64,000 bases of DNA, taken from positions 1 to 64,000 of the forward strand of contig LJTN01000007.1 in assembly GCA_001303415.1 (NCBI GenBank). Reading direction: 5' to 3'. Position numbers and translations under genes: made by a program. This DNA is from Myxococcales bacterium SG8_38 (GTDB lineage Bacteria > Myxococcota_A > Polyangia > Polyangiales > Houyiibacteriaceae). The stretch's first letter is position 1, and every line of letters starts with the position of its first letter. A model generated the notes under the pieces. That model worked only from the letters and a program-made list of their open reading frames with translations. It was not told the origin of the DNA and ran no database searches. Below, in pieces: positions 39,216 to 48,433 of this stretch.

Positions 39216-40238
39216 TTGCTCCTGCGCAATGCTGGACCCCCTCTCTTCATCCCGAAAGAGGTCGTTCTGCTGCTGCTCTACGCAATCATCGCGGTCGTCG
39301 TGGGCTTCGTCGCCTTGGTCTGGGGGGCAGATCGCTTCGTCTACGGCGCGGCGGGTCTGGCCAGGAATCTCGGAATCAGCCGCGTGGTGGTTGGCCTCAC
39401 GATTGTCGCATTTGGGACGTCCGCGCCGGAGATGTTGGTATCAGGGATGGCCGCCGCCGCTGGAAGCCGGGAAATGGGCGTTGGGAACGCCGTCGGGTCG
39501 AACGTCACCAATGCCACGCTGGTCTTGGGGGCCGCTGCGCTCGCAGGGCCGTTGAGCGTGCATTCGCGCCTGTTGATGCGCGAGGTTCCCGTTCTCTTCG
39601 TCAGCATGGCGCTCGCGTGGTGGTTTCTGTGGGACGGCGACCTCAGCCGGTTCGAGGGCTTGATCCTGTTCTCGGGGCTGATTCTCTTGATCGGGTGGAT
39701 CAGCGTGGAGTCTCGCCTCGAGCAGCCCGACGCCCCTCGGGCGATCGGCGCAGACCTCGATGACGACATTCCCGATTCCCTGCCCGCCGCGAGGGCCATC
39801 GGGTTGTTCCTCCTAGGCTTGGCGTTTCTGCTGATCGGGTCGCGGGTGGTCGTATGGGGCGCGGTAGGCCTTGCGCGCAACCTCGGCGTGAGCGAGCTGG
39901 TGATCGGGCTCACCTTGGTCGCGCTCGGCACGAGCCTGCCCGAGCTCGCCGCATCGGTGGCTGCGGCGCGCCGGGGGGAACCGGATATCGCGGTCGGGAA
40001 CGTCGTAGGGTCCAACATCTTCAACTTGCTGGGCGTGCTCGCGTTGCCGGGTATCATCGCCCCCGGTGCTGTCGATCGCACGGTGATCCACCGCGATTTT
40101 CCCATCATGGCCGGTGTGACCGTCCTCTTGGTCCTGATGACGATAAATCGGCACAATCGAATCGGGCGCCGAAGCGGGGTCGCGCTCATCGCCGCGTTCG
40201 TCGTCTACTTCGTGATGTCCTTTTGGGCGTCGTTTTGA
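39216..40238 (+). CDS. Calcium/sodium antiporter (CaCA family, YrbG-like)
   Basis: About 340 residues and ten hydrophobic helices forming two alpha-repeats: GTSAPEMLVS with GNAVGSNVTN, and GTSLPELAAS with GNVVGSNIFN. These conserved acidic residues bind the exchanged cations. An acidic loop (DLDDDIPDSLP) joins the halves. It exchanges Na+ (or H+) for Ca2+ across the inner membrane. The first start in frame is a TTG at 39216; no ATG or GTG fits before the first helix, so the exact start is uncertain. Confidence 0.92.
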   Translation: MLLRNAGPPLFIPKEVVLLLLYAIIAVVVGFVALVWGADRFVYGAAGLARNLGISRVVVGLTIVAFGTSAPEMLVSGMAAAAGSREMGVGNAVGSNVTNATLVLGAAALAGPLSVHSRLLMREVPVLFVSMALAWWFLWDGDLSRFEGLILFSGLILLIGWISVESRLEQPDAPRAIGADLDDDIPDSLPAARAIGLFLLGLAFLLIGSRVVVWGAVGLARNLGVSELVIGLTLVALGTSLPELAASVAAARRGEPDIAVGNVVGSNIFNLLGVLALPGIIAPGAVDRTVIHRDFPIMAGVTVLLVLMTINRHNRIGRRSGVALIAAFVVYFVMSFWASF

Positions 40239-40248
40239 TCGTCGTCCG

Positions 40249-40866
40249 TCAGGCCGTTCTCCTCCAGACCAACGTCATGTTGTTGGCAGGCATGTCGACC
40301 CGATCTTCAAGCGATAGGCCGGTACGGTTTGCAAGCGCCGTCAGCTCGTCGATGTCGCGGACGCCCCAGCTCGGATCACGCGAGCGCAGACTCTGGTCGA
40401 AAGCGGCATTGCTCGGCGCGGTGTGCTCGCCATGGAGCCGATAGGGTCCGTAGGTAATCAGTGCACCGCCCGGGCACAGGAGCCTTTGCGCCCCGACGAA
40501 GAGAGCCTCCGTGGTCTCCCAAGGGGAGATGTGAATCATGTTGATGCAGACGATCGCGTCTGGATTGCGAACCGGCCACTCCGGCCAGCGCACATCCAGC
40601 TCGATCGGGGGCAGGAGATTGTCACCCGGGGCGTCGTCGACCCAAGCCCGAATGTTTTGGAGGGCTTCGGTGGATGCATCCGTCGGTTGCCATCGAAGGG
40701 AAGGGAGGTGCCGCGCGAAGTACGCTGCGTGCTGTCCGGTGCCACTGGCCACCTCGAGCACGATACCGGTCGGGGGAAGGACGCGGCGCAGGACACGGAG
40801 GATCGGCTCACGATTGCGCTCGGCTGCTGGTGCGAAAGCCTTTGCCATCGCTGTTTCATAGCCCAT
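40249..40866 (-). CDS. DUF938-family SAM-dependent methyltransferase-like protein
   Basis: A 205-residue class I methyltransferase fold. Motif I is LEVASGTGQHAAYFA; the strand-2 acidic residue lies in WQPTDAS and INMIHISPWE is the characteristic DUF938 core. The substrate is unknown. Convergent with the cation exchanger by 10 bases and divergent from the LTA-synthase-like gene by 62 bases. Confidence 0.87.
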   Translation of the reverse strand: MGYETAMAKAFAPAAERNREPILRVLRRVLPPTGIVLEVASGTGQHAAYFARHLPSLRWQPTDASTEALQNIRAWVDDAPGDNLLPPIELDVRWPEWPVRNPDAIVCINMIHISPWETTEALFVGAQRLLCPGGALITYGPYRLHGEHTAPSNAAFDQSLRSRDPSWGVRDIDELTALANRTGLSLEDRVDMPANNMTLVWRRTA

Positions 40867-40928
40867 AACTTCCCCCCATCGAAGCAGACCGTGGGCAGTG
40901 GAGGAGACGATTCGGCTGGGCGCTCGTC

Positions 40929-43106
40929 GTGTCAGTATGCCTCGGTGCGCCGTGGCTGACGCGCGCGCTCCTCTTGCAGGAAAAGCACCTGCCGCTACGG
41001 CGGATCGACGTGCGTGGCGTGTTTGCCGACGCCTCGGTGGCTTTGCTCGTGATCGGGGTCACGGCGCTGTTCTTGCGAATCGGCCGGTGGTGGGGACGCA
41101 CCTTGGCGGTTGGGGCCCTGGTGTCGCTCGTCGTGACGAGCTTTGCGATGTACGAGTTCATCACGGTCTTCGACTCGCTCTATGCCGTCAGCCACGTCGC
41201 ATTCCTAGGTGATGCCACGTTTGTCGGCGGCTCGGCGCGACACATCCGCCACCCGGCGCTGCTGACCCTCATGATTGCGGCTGCGATCGCGGGCGGCGTG
41301 TCGGCGCGAGCACCAGGCACGCGTTGCTGGCGAGGGTGGGGCATTGCCCTCGGCGCGTGTGTAGTCGGGCAGGTGCTCATGCCCACTTCCTCTGCCTACG
41401 AGGGGTGGAGGCAGAGCCATGCCCTTCAGGCCAATCTCTCGCTCCCTTTCGAATCGCCAAGCGGGCGGCCCACCGCGATCAGTGCCGAGCTTCGCGGCGT
41501 GTTCCGAGCTGACCTCCGTGGCAGACGCTGGGTCGGCCCTTTTCAAGATCGGCCGAACGTGCTGCTGATCATGGTGGAAGGCGCTTCGGGCGCATACCTG
41601 CCTTCGGTCGCTGCCGCGCAGGGGGTACGGAGCTCCACGGTGATGCCGAGGTTGGATGCCCTCGCTCAGCGCCACGTATTGTTGACTCGCGTCATCTCCC
41701 ACCAGCGTCAGACCAACCGCGGAGAATACGCCATCTTATGCGGGGACTATCCGAAGCTCTTGACCGATCAGTCGAAGATGACCGAGCAGACCTACGGGCT
41801 CGCCCGCCGCTGTCTTCCCGCCCTCTTGCGGGACGCCGGCTATGCAACCGCGTACATCCAGGCGGCCCCGCTCGGTTTCATGCTGAAGGACCAGTTCATG
41901 CCGAAGGCCGGGTTCGAGGAGCTCATCGGCGAGCCTTGGTTCGACCAAGCGTATGCGCGGACCGACTGGGGCGTCGATGACAAGGCGTTCTTCGAGCAGG
42001 CGCTTGCGCGAGTGTTGGCACTGCATCGCGCCGAGGAGCCGTTCTTCGCCACGATGCTCACGGTGGGCACCCATCATCCCTACACGATTCCCGAGACCCA
42101 AAACCCGAATGATTCGGTCCGCAGACACGAGCGAGCATTTCGGTGGGCGGACGATGCGCTCGCGGATTTCGTGGCCGCGCTCGAACGGCACGGCGTCCTT
42201 CAAGATACGGTCGTCCTCATCACCTCGGACGAGTCCGCTGGGCTGGTGGAGGCCGCGAGCGCGACCCAAAGGCTCCTCTCGCAGAGTTGGTCCTTCGTGG
42301 TCGTCATGCTGCCGCAGCCGCAGGCCAAGCGGATCGACACGCTGTACGGACACGTCGACACCGCGATTTCGGTCGCTGATCTCCTCGGGATGGAAAGAGG
42401 CGCGACGCAGTTCCTCGGGCGGAGCTGGTTCCGTGAATATGATACGCCGCGAAGACTGTTCGCCGGCAACACCTACGCACGCAGCGTCATGATGTGGGAG
42501 CCTCCGAACGGGGTCGTGGTGTGCGGCGAATCGCTGAGCCAGTGCGTGCGCACGGAGGCCGAGGAAGGCCGGATATTCGGGCCGAAACGCGAGAGTCGAG
42601 CTCCGGCGGCCCGCGAGCAGCAGCTTCTCGGGGAGGTTGCACGGCTGACGAGATCGGGCCGAGACGACTTGTCGGAATCGGGCACGATGAGGCTGTTGAC
42701 CGACGAGCAAGTGCATCTGCGCGCCGGCGACGGAAAGAAGCTCTTGGTCGGCGGTCAATACCTGCGAGTGCCCGGCGGCACCAACCTGCGCATCGACCTC
42801 GACCTCGAAGTCGATGGCGAGCACGCCATCGTCGGCTTTCACCAGGACACGCTCATGGACGGCTATCCGAAGATCGCGCGGAAGAACGTCCGAGTCCGCA
42901 ACGGACAGCGTTGGCAGCTGCGCTACGAAATCGGGGTGCCCCACGACGCCAGTCAACTCGTCGTTCAGCTGTACGCAGAGATCGTCTCGGGGGAGGCCGC
43001 GACCATTCGCTTTGCCGATGCCCGGCTCAGCATGATTCCAGCCGAGATCACCTCGGCCGAGCCCGTGGTCATCGAGGATGCGCTGTCGCCGGTTGGTCCG
43101 CCTTGA
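40929..43106 (+). CDS. LTA-synthase-like membrane phosphotransferase with altered metal motif
   Basis: An alkaline-phosphatase-superfamily enzyme of about 725 residues with N-terminal membrane helices and a periplasmic catalytic domain. LTA-synthase landmarks are E217 (IMVEGAS), nucleophile T262 (QTNRGEYAILCGDYP), WGVDDKAFF (347-355) and THHPY (381-385). The expected metal-binding GDH is TSDESAG instead: D434 is kept but the His is E435. A beta-rich C-terminal domain (about 560-725) is extra. The first in-frame GTG is 40929, yet the sense frame back to a stop at 40866 encodes RRRFGWALVV, which would complete the first helix, so the true start is uncertain. Envelope glycopolymer modification is inferred. 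Confidence 0.78.
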   Translation: MSVCLGAPWLTRALLLQEKHLPLRRIDVRGVFADASVALLVIGVTALFLRIGRWWGRTLAVGALVSLVVTSFAMYEFITVFDSLYAVSHVAFLGDATFVGGSARHIRHPALLTLMIAAAIAGGVSARAPGTRCWRGWGIALGACVVGQVLMPTSSAYEGWRQSHALQANLSLPFESPSGRPTAISAELRGVFRADLRGRRWVGPFQDRPNVLLIMVEGASGAYLPSVAAAQGVRSSTVMPRLDALAQRHVLLTRVISHQRQTNRGEYAILCGDYPKLLTDQSKMTEQTYGLARRCLPALLRDAGYATAYIQAAPLGFMLKDQFMPKAGFEELIGEPWFDQAYARTDWGVDDKAFFEQALARVLALHRAEEPFFATMLTVGTHHPYTIPETQNPNDSVRRHERAFRWADDALADFVAALERHGVLQDTVVLITSDESAGLVEAASATQRLLSQSWSFVVVMLPQPQAKRIDTLYGHVDTAISVADLLGMERGATQFLGRSWFREYDTPRRLFAGNTYARSVMMWEPPNGVVVCGESLSQCVRTEAEEGRIFGPKRESRAPAAREQQLLGEVARLTRSGRDDLSESGTMRLLTDEQVHLRAGDGKKLLVGGQYLRVPGGTNLRIDLDLEVDGEHAIVGFHQDTLMDGYPKIARKNVRVRNGQRWQLRYEIGVPHDASQLVVQLYAEIVSGEAATIRFADARLSMIPAEITSAEPVVIEDALSPVGPP

Positions 43107-45087
43107 CCCGAAGTCGGCACTCGATGCGTCGGAGCTGCGCTTGCTCCCACCGCTGCAGCTCGCTTTGAAGGAGGTTGCGTGCTTCCGGGGCTTCGGCGCC
43201 AACCAGTCGTTCCGCTCCACGCTCTCGTTCATAGAGCAACCAGGCATCGGCCGCCCTGTGATGGACCAAGCGGTATTCGTCGCGGGTCACGGCCCCCTTC
43301 GGCTCGTAGCCCTTGTTGGCAATGTGGATGCTCCGCAGCCTGTCCCGGATGGTGCCTTCATCGAGCCCCGGAAGGCGGAAGCTGTCGAACAGCTCCCGGC
43401 CGCGCACCGGAAACGCCTCGGAAAACGAGCCGCGGCCGCGCCGATTGGGGTCCAGCGTGAAGAGGCTTTGCGCGGCGATGTCCGAAGGAATCGGAAGCCC
43501 CAGGAAATGGAGCACGGTGGGCGCCACGTCCGCCAGGCTCACCCCAACCGTCGGCCGCATCGGCGCGAGGTCGGCGTGCCACAGCATCAGCGGGACGTCG
43601 ATCATCCAGCCGTTCAGGTACACGTGGTGCCCCCAATAGGCATTTTCTCCCAAGGCCTCTCCGTGGTCTGAAAAGAAAACGACCAAGCTGTCGTCGAGCC
43701 AGCCATCCTCTTCGAGGTATGCGAGCAGGCGACCGAGCTCCGCGTCGAAATAGGCGACCTCGCTCAGATACGCGCTCCTCTTGTCCGGCCCAAAACCAAA
43801 ACGAGGCCGGCTGATGTACGGGTCGTGCGGAGAATAGTAGTGAACCCATGCCATCACCGACGCCTCTTCGGCGCGTGCGGCGCGCAGCCGCTCGATGATC
43901 AACTCGGTGGCCGCCCCGTCGCTCGGGGCGAAGCTCGTTTCGACGCCTGGGGCGAGGAACTGCCCAACGATGGGGAGACGAAACCAGCCGACATCGGGAA
44001 ACACCGCGATCTGACGATCCAGGTGGGCCCGCGAGCGCGTGAAGATGGTCTCTGGAAGCGTCGGGGAAAGATAGAGCTCGGCTGGGCTGAGACCGGTGAA
44101 GGCGCTTCCGACGGCGAAGAGGGTCGCCGGGTATGTCGAGGTCGCATTCTGAAAGGAGACCCCTCGTCCGGAGAAGCGCGAGAGCGCCGGCATGAGGCGC
44201 CGACCTTCCACCACCGTGTCGACGACGTCATTGCGGAGGGCGTCGACGGTGACGAGGATCACGTTGCGGCGGCTTTCGGCTGCGATCCCCATGGGCGTCT
44301 CTTCGACGAACGGCCGCGGCTCGGGGCAGGGCTGCCCGTTCGTCGACCAAGAGGGGTCGGCGTCGAGCCGTGGCAGCACGTAGAGCGTCACCAAGGCCCC
44401 GGCGCGGCTGTGCGCAATCAATGCACGCTGACCCGTTGCTGCTAGCGATGGAACGAAGCGCGAGACCAAGGCCAGCACCAAGCCCGCGGCGGCCACACCC
44501 ACGACGAGGGAGACGCGACGTGTCCGGCGTACGAGCAAGAACAGAACCGAAGCGGTGAGAAGCCCCGAGGGGAGAACGAGCTGCGCCATCGAGTAATCGT
44601 AGGCTCGGTACCGCACCATCGCGGTGGTGAGAAGCGCCACGGCAGCTGTGGTCACGATCGACCAAATGGCGAGGCTTCGCGGTCGCTCGATCCGCATTCC
44701 TCCCACCAACCAAAGCCAACCACTCGCTCCGACAAGAGCGAGAAACGCCGCCATGATCGCCCGCAACGAGGCGCGCCATGGATGGAGGGCAGAGCGTGGT
44801 CCCGACAACAAGAAGTCCGTGTGCTCCCAGCCAACCGCGACCGTGAGAAGGGCGAGCGCGACGGTCGTCGCGACGACGATGCGGGGCTGCGATTGCGCTG
44901 CGCGAGCCGCCGCACCGAGTAGAAGGGTCGTGGGAATCGATCCGATCGAGGCCAGCCAGCAGAGCTCCCCCAGAAGCGGCAGGGAAGGCCACGCGTGCGG
45001 GGCCAGCTCCGCCAACAGGAAAAGCAAGCATCCAGCGTAGGCCGAAGACCAGAGCGCAAGCGGCGAGGTCGGCGGTCTAGAGGCCAT
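43069..45087 (-). CDS. Membrane-anchored sulfatase-fold enzyme (alkaline phosphatase superfamily)
   Basis: A 672-residue protein with about seven N-terminal helices and a C-terminal sulfatase-like domain. VILVTVDALRND gives the first metal ligands and VVFFSDHGEALGENAYWGHH the DH pair and following ligands; HYYSPHDPY is also typical. At the nucleophile position the sequence is STYPATLFAVGSAFTG with Thr/Ser and no CxPxR, so it is not a formylglycine sulfatase and is more likely a phospho- or glycerophospho-transferase or hydrolase. It overlaps the convergent LTA-synthase-like gene by 38 bases and the upstream glycosyltransferase gene by 11. Confidence 0.85.
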   Translation of the reverse strand: MASRPPTSPLALWSSAYAGCLLFLLAELAPHAWPSLPLLGELCWLASIGSIPTTLLLGAAARAAQSQPRIVVATTVALALLTVAVGWEHTDFLLSGPRSALHPWRASLRAIMAAFLALVGASGWLWLVGGMRIERPRSLAIWSIVTTAAVALLTTAMVRYRAYDYSMAQLVLPSGLLTASVLFLLVRRTRRVSLVVGVAAAGLVLALVSRFVPSLAATGQRALIAHSRAGALVTLYVLPRLDADPSWSTNGQPCPEPRPFVEETPMGIAAESRRNVILVTVDALRNDVVDTVVEGRRLMPALSRFSGRGVSFQNATSTYPATLFAVGSAFTGLSPAELYLSPTLPETIFTRSRAHLDRQIAVFPDVGWFRLPIVGQFLAPGVETSFAPSDGAATELIIERLRAARAEEASVMAWVHYYSPHDPYISRPRFGFGPDKRSAYLSEVAYFDAELGRLLAYLEEDGWLDDSLVVFFSDHGEALGENAYWGHHVYLNGWMIDVPLMLWHADLAPMRPTVGVSLADVAPTVLHFLGLPIPSDIAAQSLFTLDPNRRGRGSFSEAFPVRGRELFDSFRLPGLDEGTIRDRLRSIHIANKGYEPKGAVTRDEYRLVHHRAADAWLLYERERGAERLVGAEAPEARNLLQSELQRWEQAQLRRIECRLRVKADQPATAHPR

Positions 45088-46780
45088 CGAGCTCTGCCAC
45101 CTTCTCGTTCAACGACTGCTCCGCGGCGATCTGGCGTGTCGCTCGGACCGGCGGCTCGAATGCGCTGTAGAAGAGCCACCAACGGGGATTGAACGAAAGC
45201 GTGGTGAGCTCCCAAACCTCGATGTCGAGCTCGTCGCGTCGCAGGTCGAGCATGAAGTAGCTGCCGAATTGCCGATAAGGATGACGTGAAGCGAAGCGAG
45301 CCCGCTCTTCTTCGGTGAAGGCATCGACCGCTGCGACGAAGACCCAGCCCGCGGCGCCTTGCTCGTTCGGAATGTCGCTACGTGGATTCTGCGACCAGCG
45401 GTGTGTGACGCGGTCGAGCGTGACGTCGAACCGCGGCTCGAGGCGACGCGACTTGAGGCTCGTGTGGAGCTGCACGCCCGTGTCCCGATTCGTCCAAGCT
45501 CTGACGCGCTCGGCGAAACGAAGCTCGGGCCTGCCGGAATCGTAGGTGTCCATCTCGCCTCGAACCGGGGTGAAGAACCACATCGAGCCCCCCACGTAGC
45601 GTCCTTGTGGAACGATCTGGGCCACGCGAATCCCGAGCGGAACCAAGAGAAGGGCGAGCGCCAAGCTCGGAGCGATGCCGGCCTTGCCTCGGATCCACCG
45701 CCCCGCATCGATCAATGAAGAAGCAACCATGATGCCCACGGCGGGAAGGGTCGGCCAGGCCCAGTATGAATGGACGATCGCGCTCCAGCGGAAGGTCCAG
45801 TAGTGGATCAAGCCGGCCACCAAGAACGCGATGGGGACGAGGTCGCGGGGCCGGGCCGCGCCTCGATAGAGGCGGATGAGCCACGCAATCAGCCAGCCCG
45901 CACAGAGGGCGAGAACCGGAAGCGTGAACATGAGCTCGGGGACCACCAGCAGGTGGGTACGAAACCGCGTCCACGAAAGCGCCCGCCTCGCGTTGAAGGT
46001 GCCCGTGAGCTCGTCGAGATTGCCCGTCAATGCTTCCACGAGCACGAAGTGCCCCACGAAAAGCAAAAGCACCCAGGCACAAAACACCCCCAACTGCAGG
46101 AGCGAGCCCGGGGCCGTCTGCGGCTCGCGACGCCACGAAGCCCAAGCCCAGTGGACGGCGATGCAAGAAGCGACGTAGTACGCCGGCCAATCCCAGGAGG
46201 CTGCGATTGCAAAGCTTCCCAAGAACGAGACGAAGCCAGGCCACGGCCACGTCGGCGCACGGCTCGCGCGCACGTAGAGGAACAGCGCGAGAAGGCTCCA
46301 GAAGATGAAGCCAGCCGAATGGTTGGCCATGTTGGTGTAGATGGCGTTGATCGGCAGCGCCACGTAGACGGCCGAGGCCGCGAGGGCATGGATGTTGTCC
46401 CAGAGCCGTTTCACGACCGCGAAGAGCATGCAGAGCGCCGCCACGCTCCAAAACCCCGCCACGAAGCGGATCGACAGCTCCCTGTCTCCCAGCAACGCGA
46501 GGCTTGCCACGTTGTGCAGGTGCAGGCCCAAAGGTGCGTGGGTATAGAGCTGCTCCCTGCGTGGAGGCACGTTGGCGGTCTCGTACTGGAGCGGGAAGAG
46601 CACATCCCAACGAAGCGTGTTCCGCGCAGCGTTGTGATACGCGGCTCCGTTCCAGCCGTTGTGCCCGCGCGTCCACTGATCGGCGATTCCCAGGACCGCC
46701 AGGAAGACCTGCAGTGCGAGAATCAGGGCGAAGGCGACGCGAACCGCTCGTCGCCTGCCGCCGACGCGGTCGGGACCCAT
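45077..46780 (-). CDS. GT39/ArnT-like polytopic glycosyltransferase
   Basis: A 567-residue membrane protein with about ten helices. The first extracytoplasmic loop holds GWNGAAYHNAARN and THAPLGLHLHN, the acidic/His-rich pattern of GT-C polyprenyl-phosphate-dependent mannosyl- or arabinosyl-transferases (PMT/ArnT type), although the usual DE pair is not obvious. A soluble C-terminal domain follows (about 400-567). It lies 33 bases after mcd on the same strand and overlaps the sulfatase-fold gene by 11 bases, so the two envelope genes are probably translated together. Substrate is unknown. Confidence 0.7.
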   Translation of the reverse strand: MGPDRVGGRRRAVRVAFALILALQVFLAVLGIADQWTRGHNGWNGAAYHNAARNTLRWDVLFPLQYETANVPPRREQLYTHAPLGLHLHNVASLALLGDRELSIRFVAGFWSVAALCMLFAVVKRLWDNIHALAASAVYVALPINAIYTNMANHSAGFIFWSLLALFLYVRASRAPTWPWPGFVSFLGSFAIAASWDWPAYYVASCIAVHWAWASWRREPQTAPGSLLQLGVFCAWVLLLFVGHFVLVEALTGNLDELTGTFNARRALSWTRFRTHLLVVPELMFTLPVLALCAGWLIAWLIRLYRGAARPRDLVPIAFLVAGLIHYWTFRWSAIVHSYWAWPTLPAVGIMVASSLIDAGRWIRGKAGIAPSLALALLLVPLGIRVAQIVPQGRYVGGSMWFFTPVRGEMDTYDSGRPELRFAERVRAWTNRDTGVQLHTSLKSRRLEPRFDVTLDRVTHRWSQNPRSDIPNEQGAAGWVFVAAVDAFTEEERARFASRHPYRQFGSYFMLDLRRDELDIEVWELTTLSFNPRWWLFYSAFEPPVRATRQIAAEQSLNEKVAELDGL

Positions 46781-46813
46781 CAGGGGCCAGTATGGCCGCT
46801 CGTCCGGCGTTCG

Positions 46814-48424
46814 TCAGCTTTCGAGGAGGCGCCGCGCGACCACGTGCGCCTGGATCTCGTTGGCGCCTTCGAAGATGCTCAGCACCCGCGCATCGACGAG
46901 CAGGCGAGACGCGGTGTACTCCTCCGCGTAGCCGTTACCGCCATGGATCTGCACGTTGGCATCAGCGGCCTCCCACGCGGATCGAGTGGCCAGCAGCTTT
47001 GCCATCCCTGCCTCGAGGTCGCAGCGCTTCTCTTGATCCTTTTCGCGTGCGCTGAAATAGGTGAGCTGCCGGCCCGCCTCGATGCGCGCCACCATGCGGC
47101 CGATCTTGCGTGCGACGCGGGGGAACTGGAAGATCGGCCCGCCGAACTGCTCGCGCTCGGACGCATAGAGAATCGCGTCTTCGAGCGCGGCCTGTCCGAG
47201 CCCGACACCTCGCGCCGCCGTTTGGATGCGCGCGCTCTCGAAGGTTCGCATCAGCTGCTTGAAGCCTGCGCCCTCCTCGCCGCCGAGTAGAGCATGGGCA
47301 GGGACCTTGAAGTCTTCGAAGGCGAGCTCGTATTCCCTCATGCCCCGGTAGCCCAACACCTTGATCTCCGTTCCCGTCAGACCTTCGTCCGGGAACTCCG
47401 GCTGCTCGCCTTCACCGACTCGCGTCTTTTCGGCGAGGAACATCGACAAACCCTTGTAGCCTGGCTCGTCGGGATTCGTTCGCGCCAAGAGGGTCATCAG
47501 GTCCGCACGAGCCCCGTGGGTGATCCAGGTCTTCTGGCCGTTGACGACGTAGCTTCCGTCGGCCTGTTTGACGGCGCGGGTGCTCAGGTGGGCGAGGTCC
47601 GAGCCCGTGTTGGGCTCGGTGAACACCGCAGTGGAGAGCACCTCGCCTGCGGCGATCTTGGGCAGCCAATGTCGCTTCTGCTCGTCGGTGCCGCCGCCCA
47701 TGATGAGCTCGGCGGCGATTTCCGCGCGGGTCCCGAGGGACCCAACGCCGATGTAGCCCCGCGATAGCTCCTCCGTCACCACGCACATGGCGACCTTGCT
47801 CATTCCGAGCCCGCCGTGCTCCTCGGGGATCGTCAAGCCGAACACGCCGAGCTCGCTCATTCGATCGACGATGTCCATCGGGATCAAGATGTCGTTTCGA
47901 TGGATGTCCTGCGCGCGGGGGATCACCTCGGCATCGACGAACTTCGAGAACTGGGAGCGAATCTCGTCGAGCATCTCGTCATCGAAGCCGCGATTGGGAA
48001 AGCCGTGGTCACGCGCGTGGGCTGCGAGCTCCAGGTACACGCCTCCGCTCGCATGCTTCGACGAGAACGCCACGACGGAGGGCTTGAGTAGGGTCTCGCG
48101 GAGGTCGTTGACCGTGATTCCCAAGTCGCTCAGCGGGACGTTCTCGCAAGGTCCGAGATCGATTCCGCCAGGGATCGAGCGGGCAACTTCACCGATGTAC
48201 GCGCGAGCAACCTTCTGCTCGTAGTCTCCGCCAACGCGACCCGACCATGCGGCCAACTGACGGCAAGCTTCGAGCTCCGTGGCCAGATACGCCACACCGT
48301 GCGCGGCGAGCTGGTGCGCGTTCAGCTTCTTGGCGCTGATGCGGTCCCCGTCCGAGACCATCGCTTTGACGTTGTCGTGCGCCCGCTGGTACAGCCCTTC
48401 GATGGCTCTGATGACTTCCTGCAT
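46814..48424 (-). CDS. mcd: (2S)-Methylsuccinyl-CoA dehydrogenase
   Basis: FAD-dependent acyl-CoA dehydrogenase of 536 residues. The dehydrogenase body shows ELGVFGLTIPEEHGG, FTEPNTGSDLAH, YVVNGQKTWITHG and the C-terminal QIHGGNGYAEEY and EGANEIQ. An N-terminal extension of about 150 residues is typical of methylsuccinyl-CoA dehydrogenase, which is longer than ordinary acyl-CoA dehydrogenases (about 380). It oxidises methylsuccinyl-CoA to mesaconyl-CoA in the ethylmalonyl-CoA pathway. The call rests also on its position 9 bases after ccr. ATG 48424 follows AGGAGGAATCG. Confidence 0.9.
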   Translation of the reverse strand: MQEVIRAIEGLYQRAHDNVKAMVSDGDRISAKKLNAHQLAAHGVAYLATELEACRQLAAWSGRVGGDYEQKVARAYIGEVARSIPGGIDLGPCENVPLSDLGITVNDLRETLLKPSVVAFSSKHASGGVYLELAAHARDHGFPNRGFDDEMLDEIRSQFSKFVDAEVIPRAQDIHRNDILIPMDIVDRMSELGVFGLTIPEEHGGLGMSKVAMCVVTEELSRGYIGVGSLGTRAEIAAELIMGGGTDEQKRHWLPKIAAGEVLSTAVFTEPNTGSDLAHLSTRAVKQADGSYVVNGQKTWITHGARADLMTLLARTNPDEPGYKGLSMFLAEKTRVGEGEQPEFPDEGLTGTEIKVLGYRGMREYELAFEDFKVPAHALLGGEEGAGFKQLMRTFESARIQTAARGVGLGQAALEDAILYASEREQFGGPIFQFPRVARKIGRMVARIEAGRQLTYFSAREKDQEKRCDLEAGMAKLLATRSAWEAADANVQIHGGNGYAEEYTASRLLVDARVLSIFEGANEIQAHVVARRLLES

Positions 48425-48433
48425 CGATTCCTC

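Noticed and set aside
45770..47290. A 506-codon plus-strand open frame over the GT39-like and mcd genes
   Set aside because: Antisense shadow caused by high GC; the minus strand encodes clear membrane helices and acyl-CoA dehydrogenase motifs.
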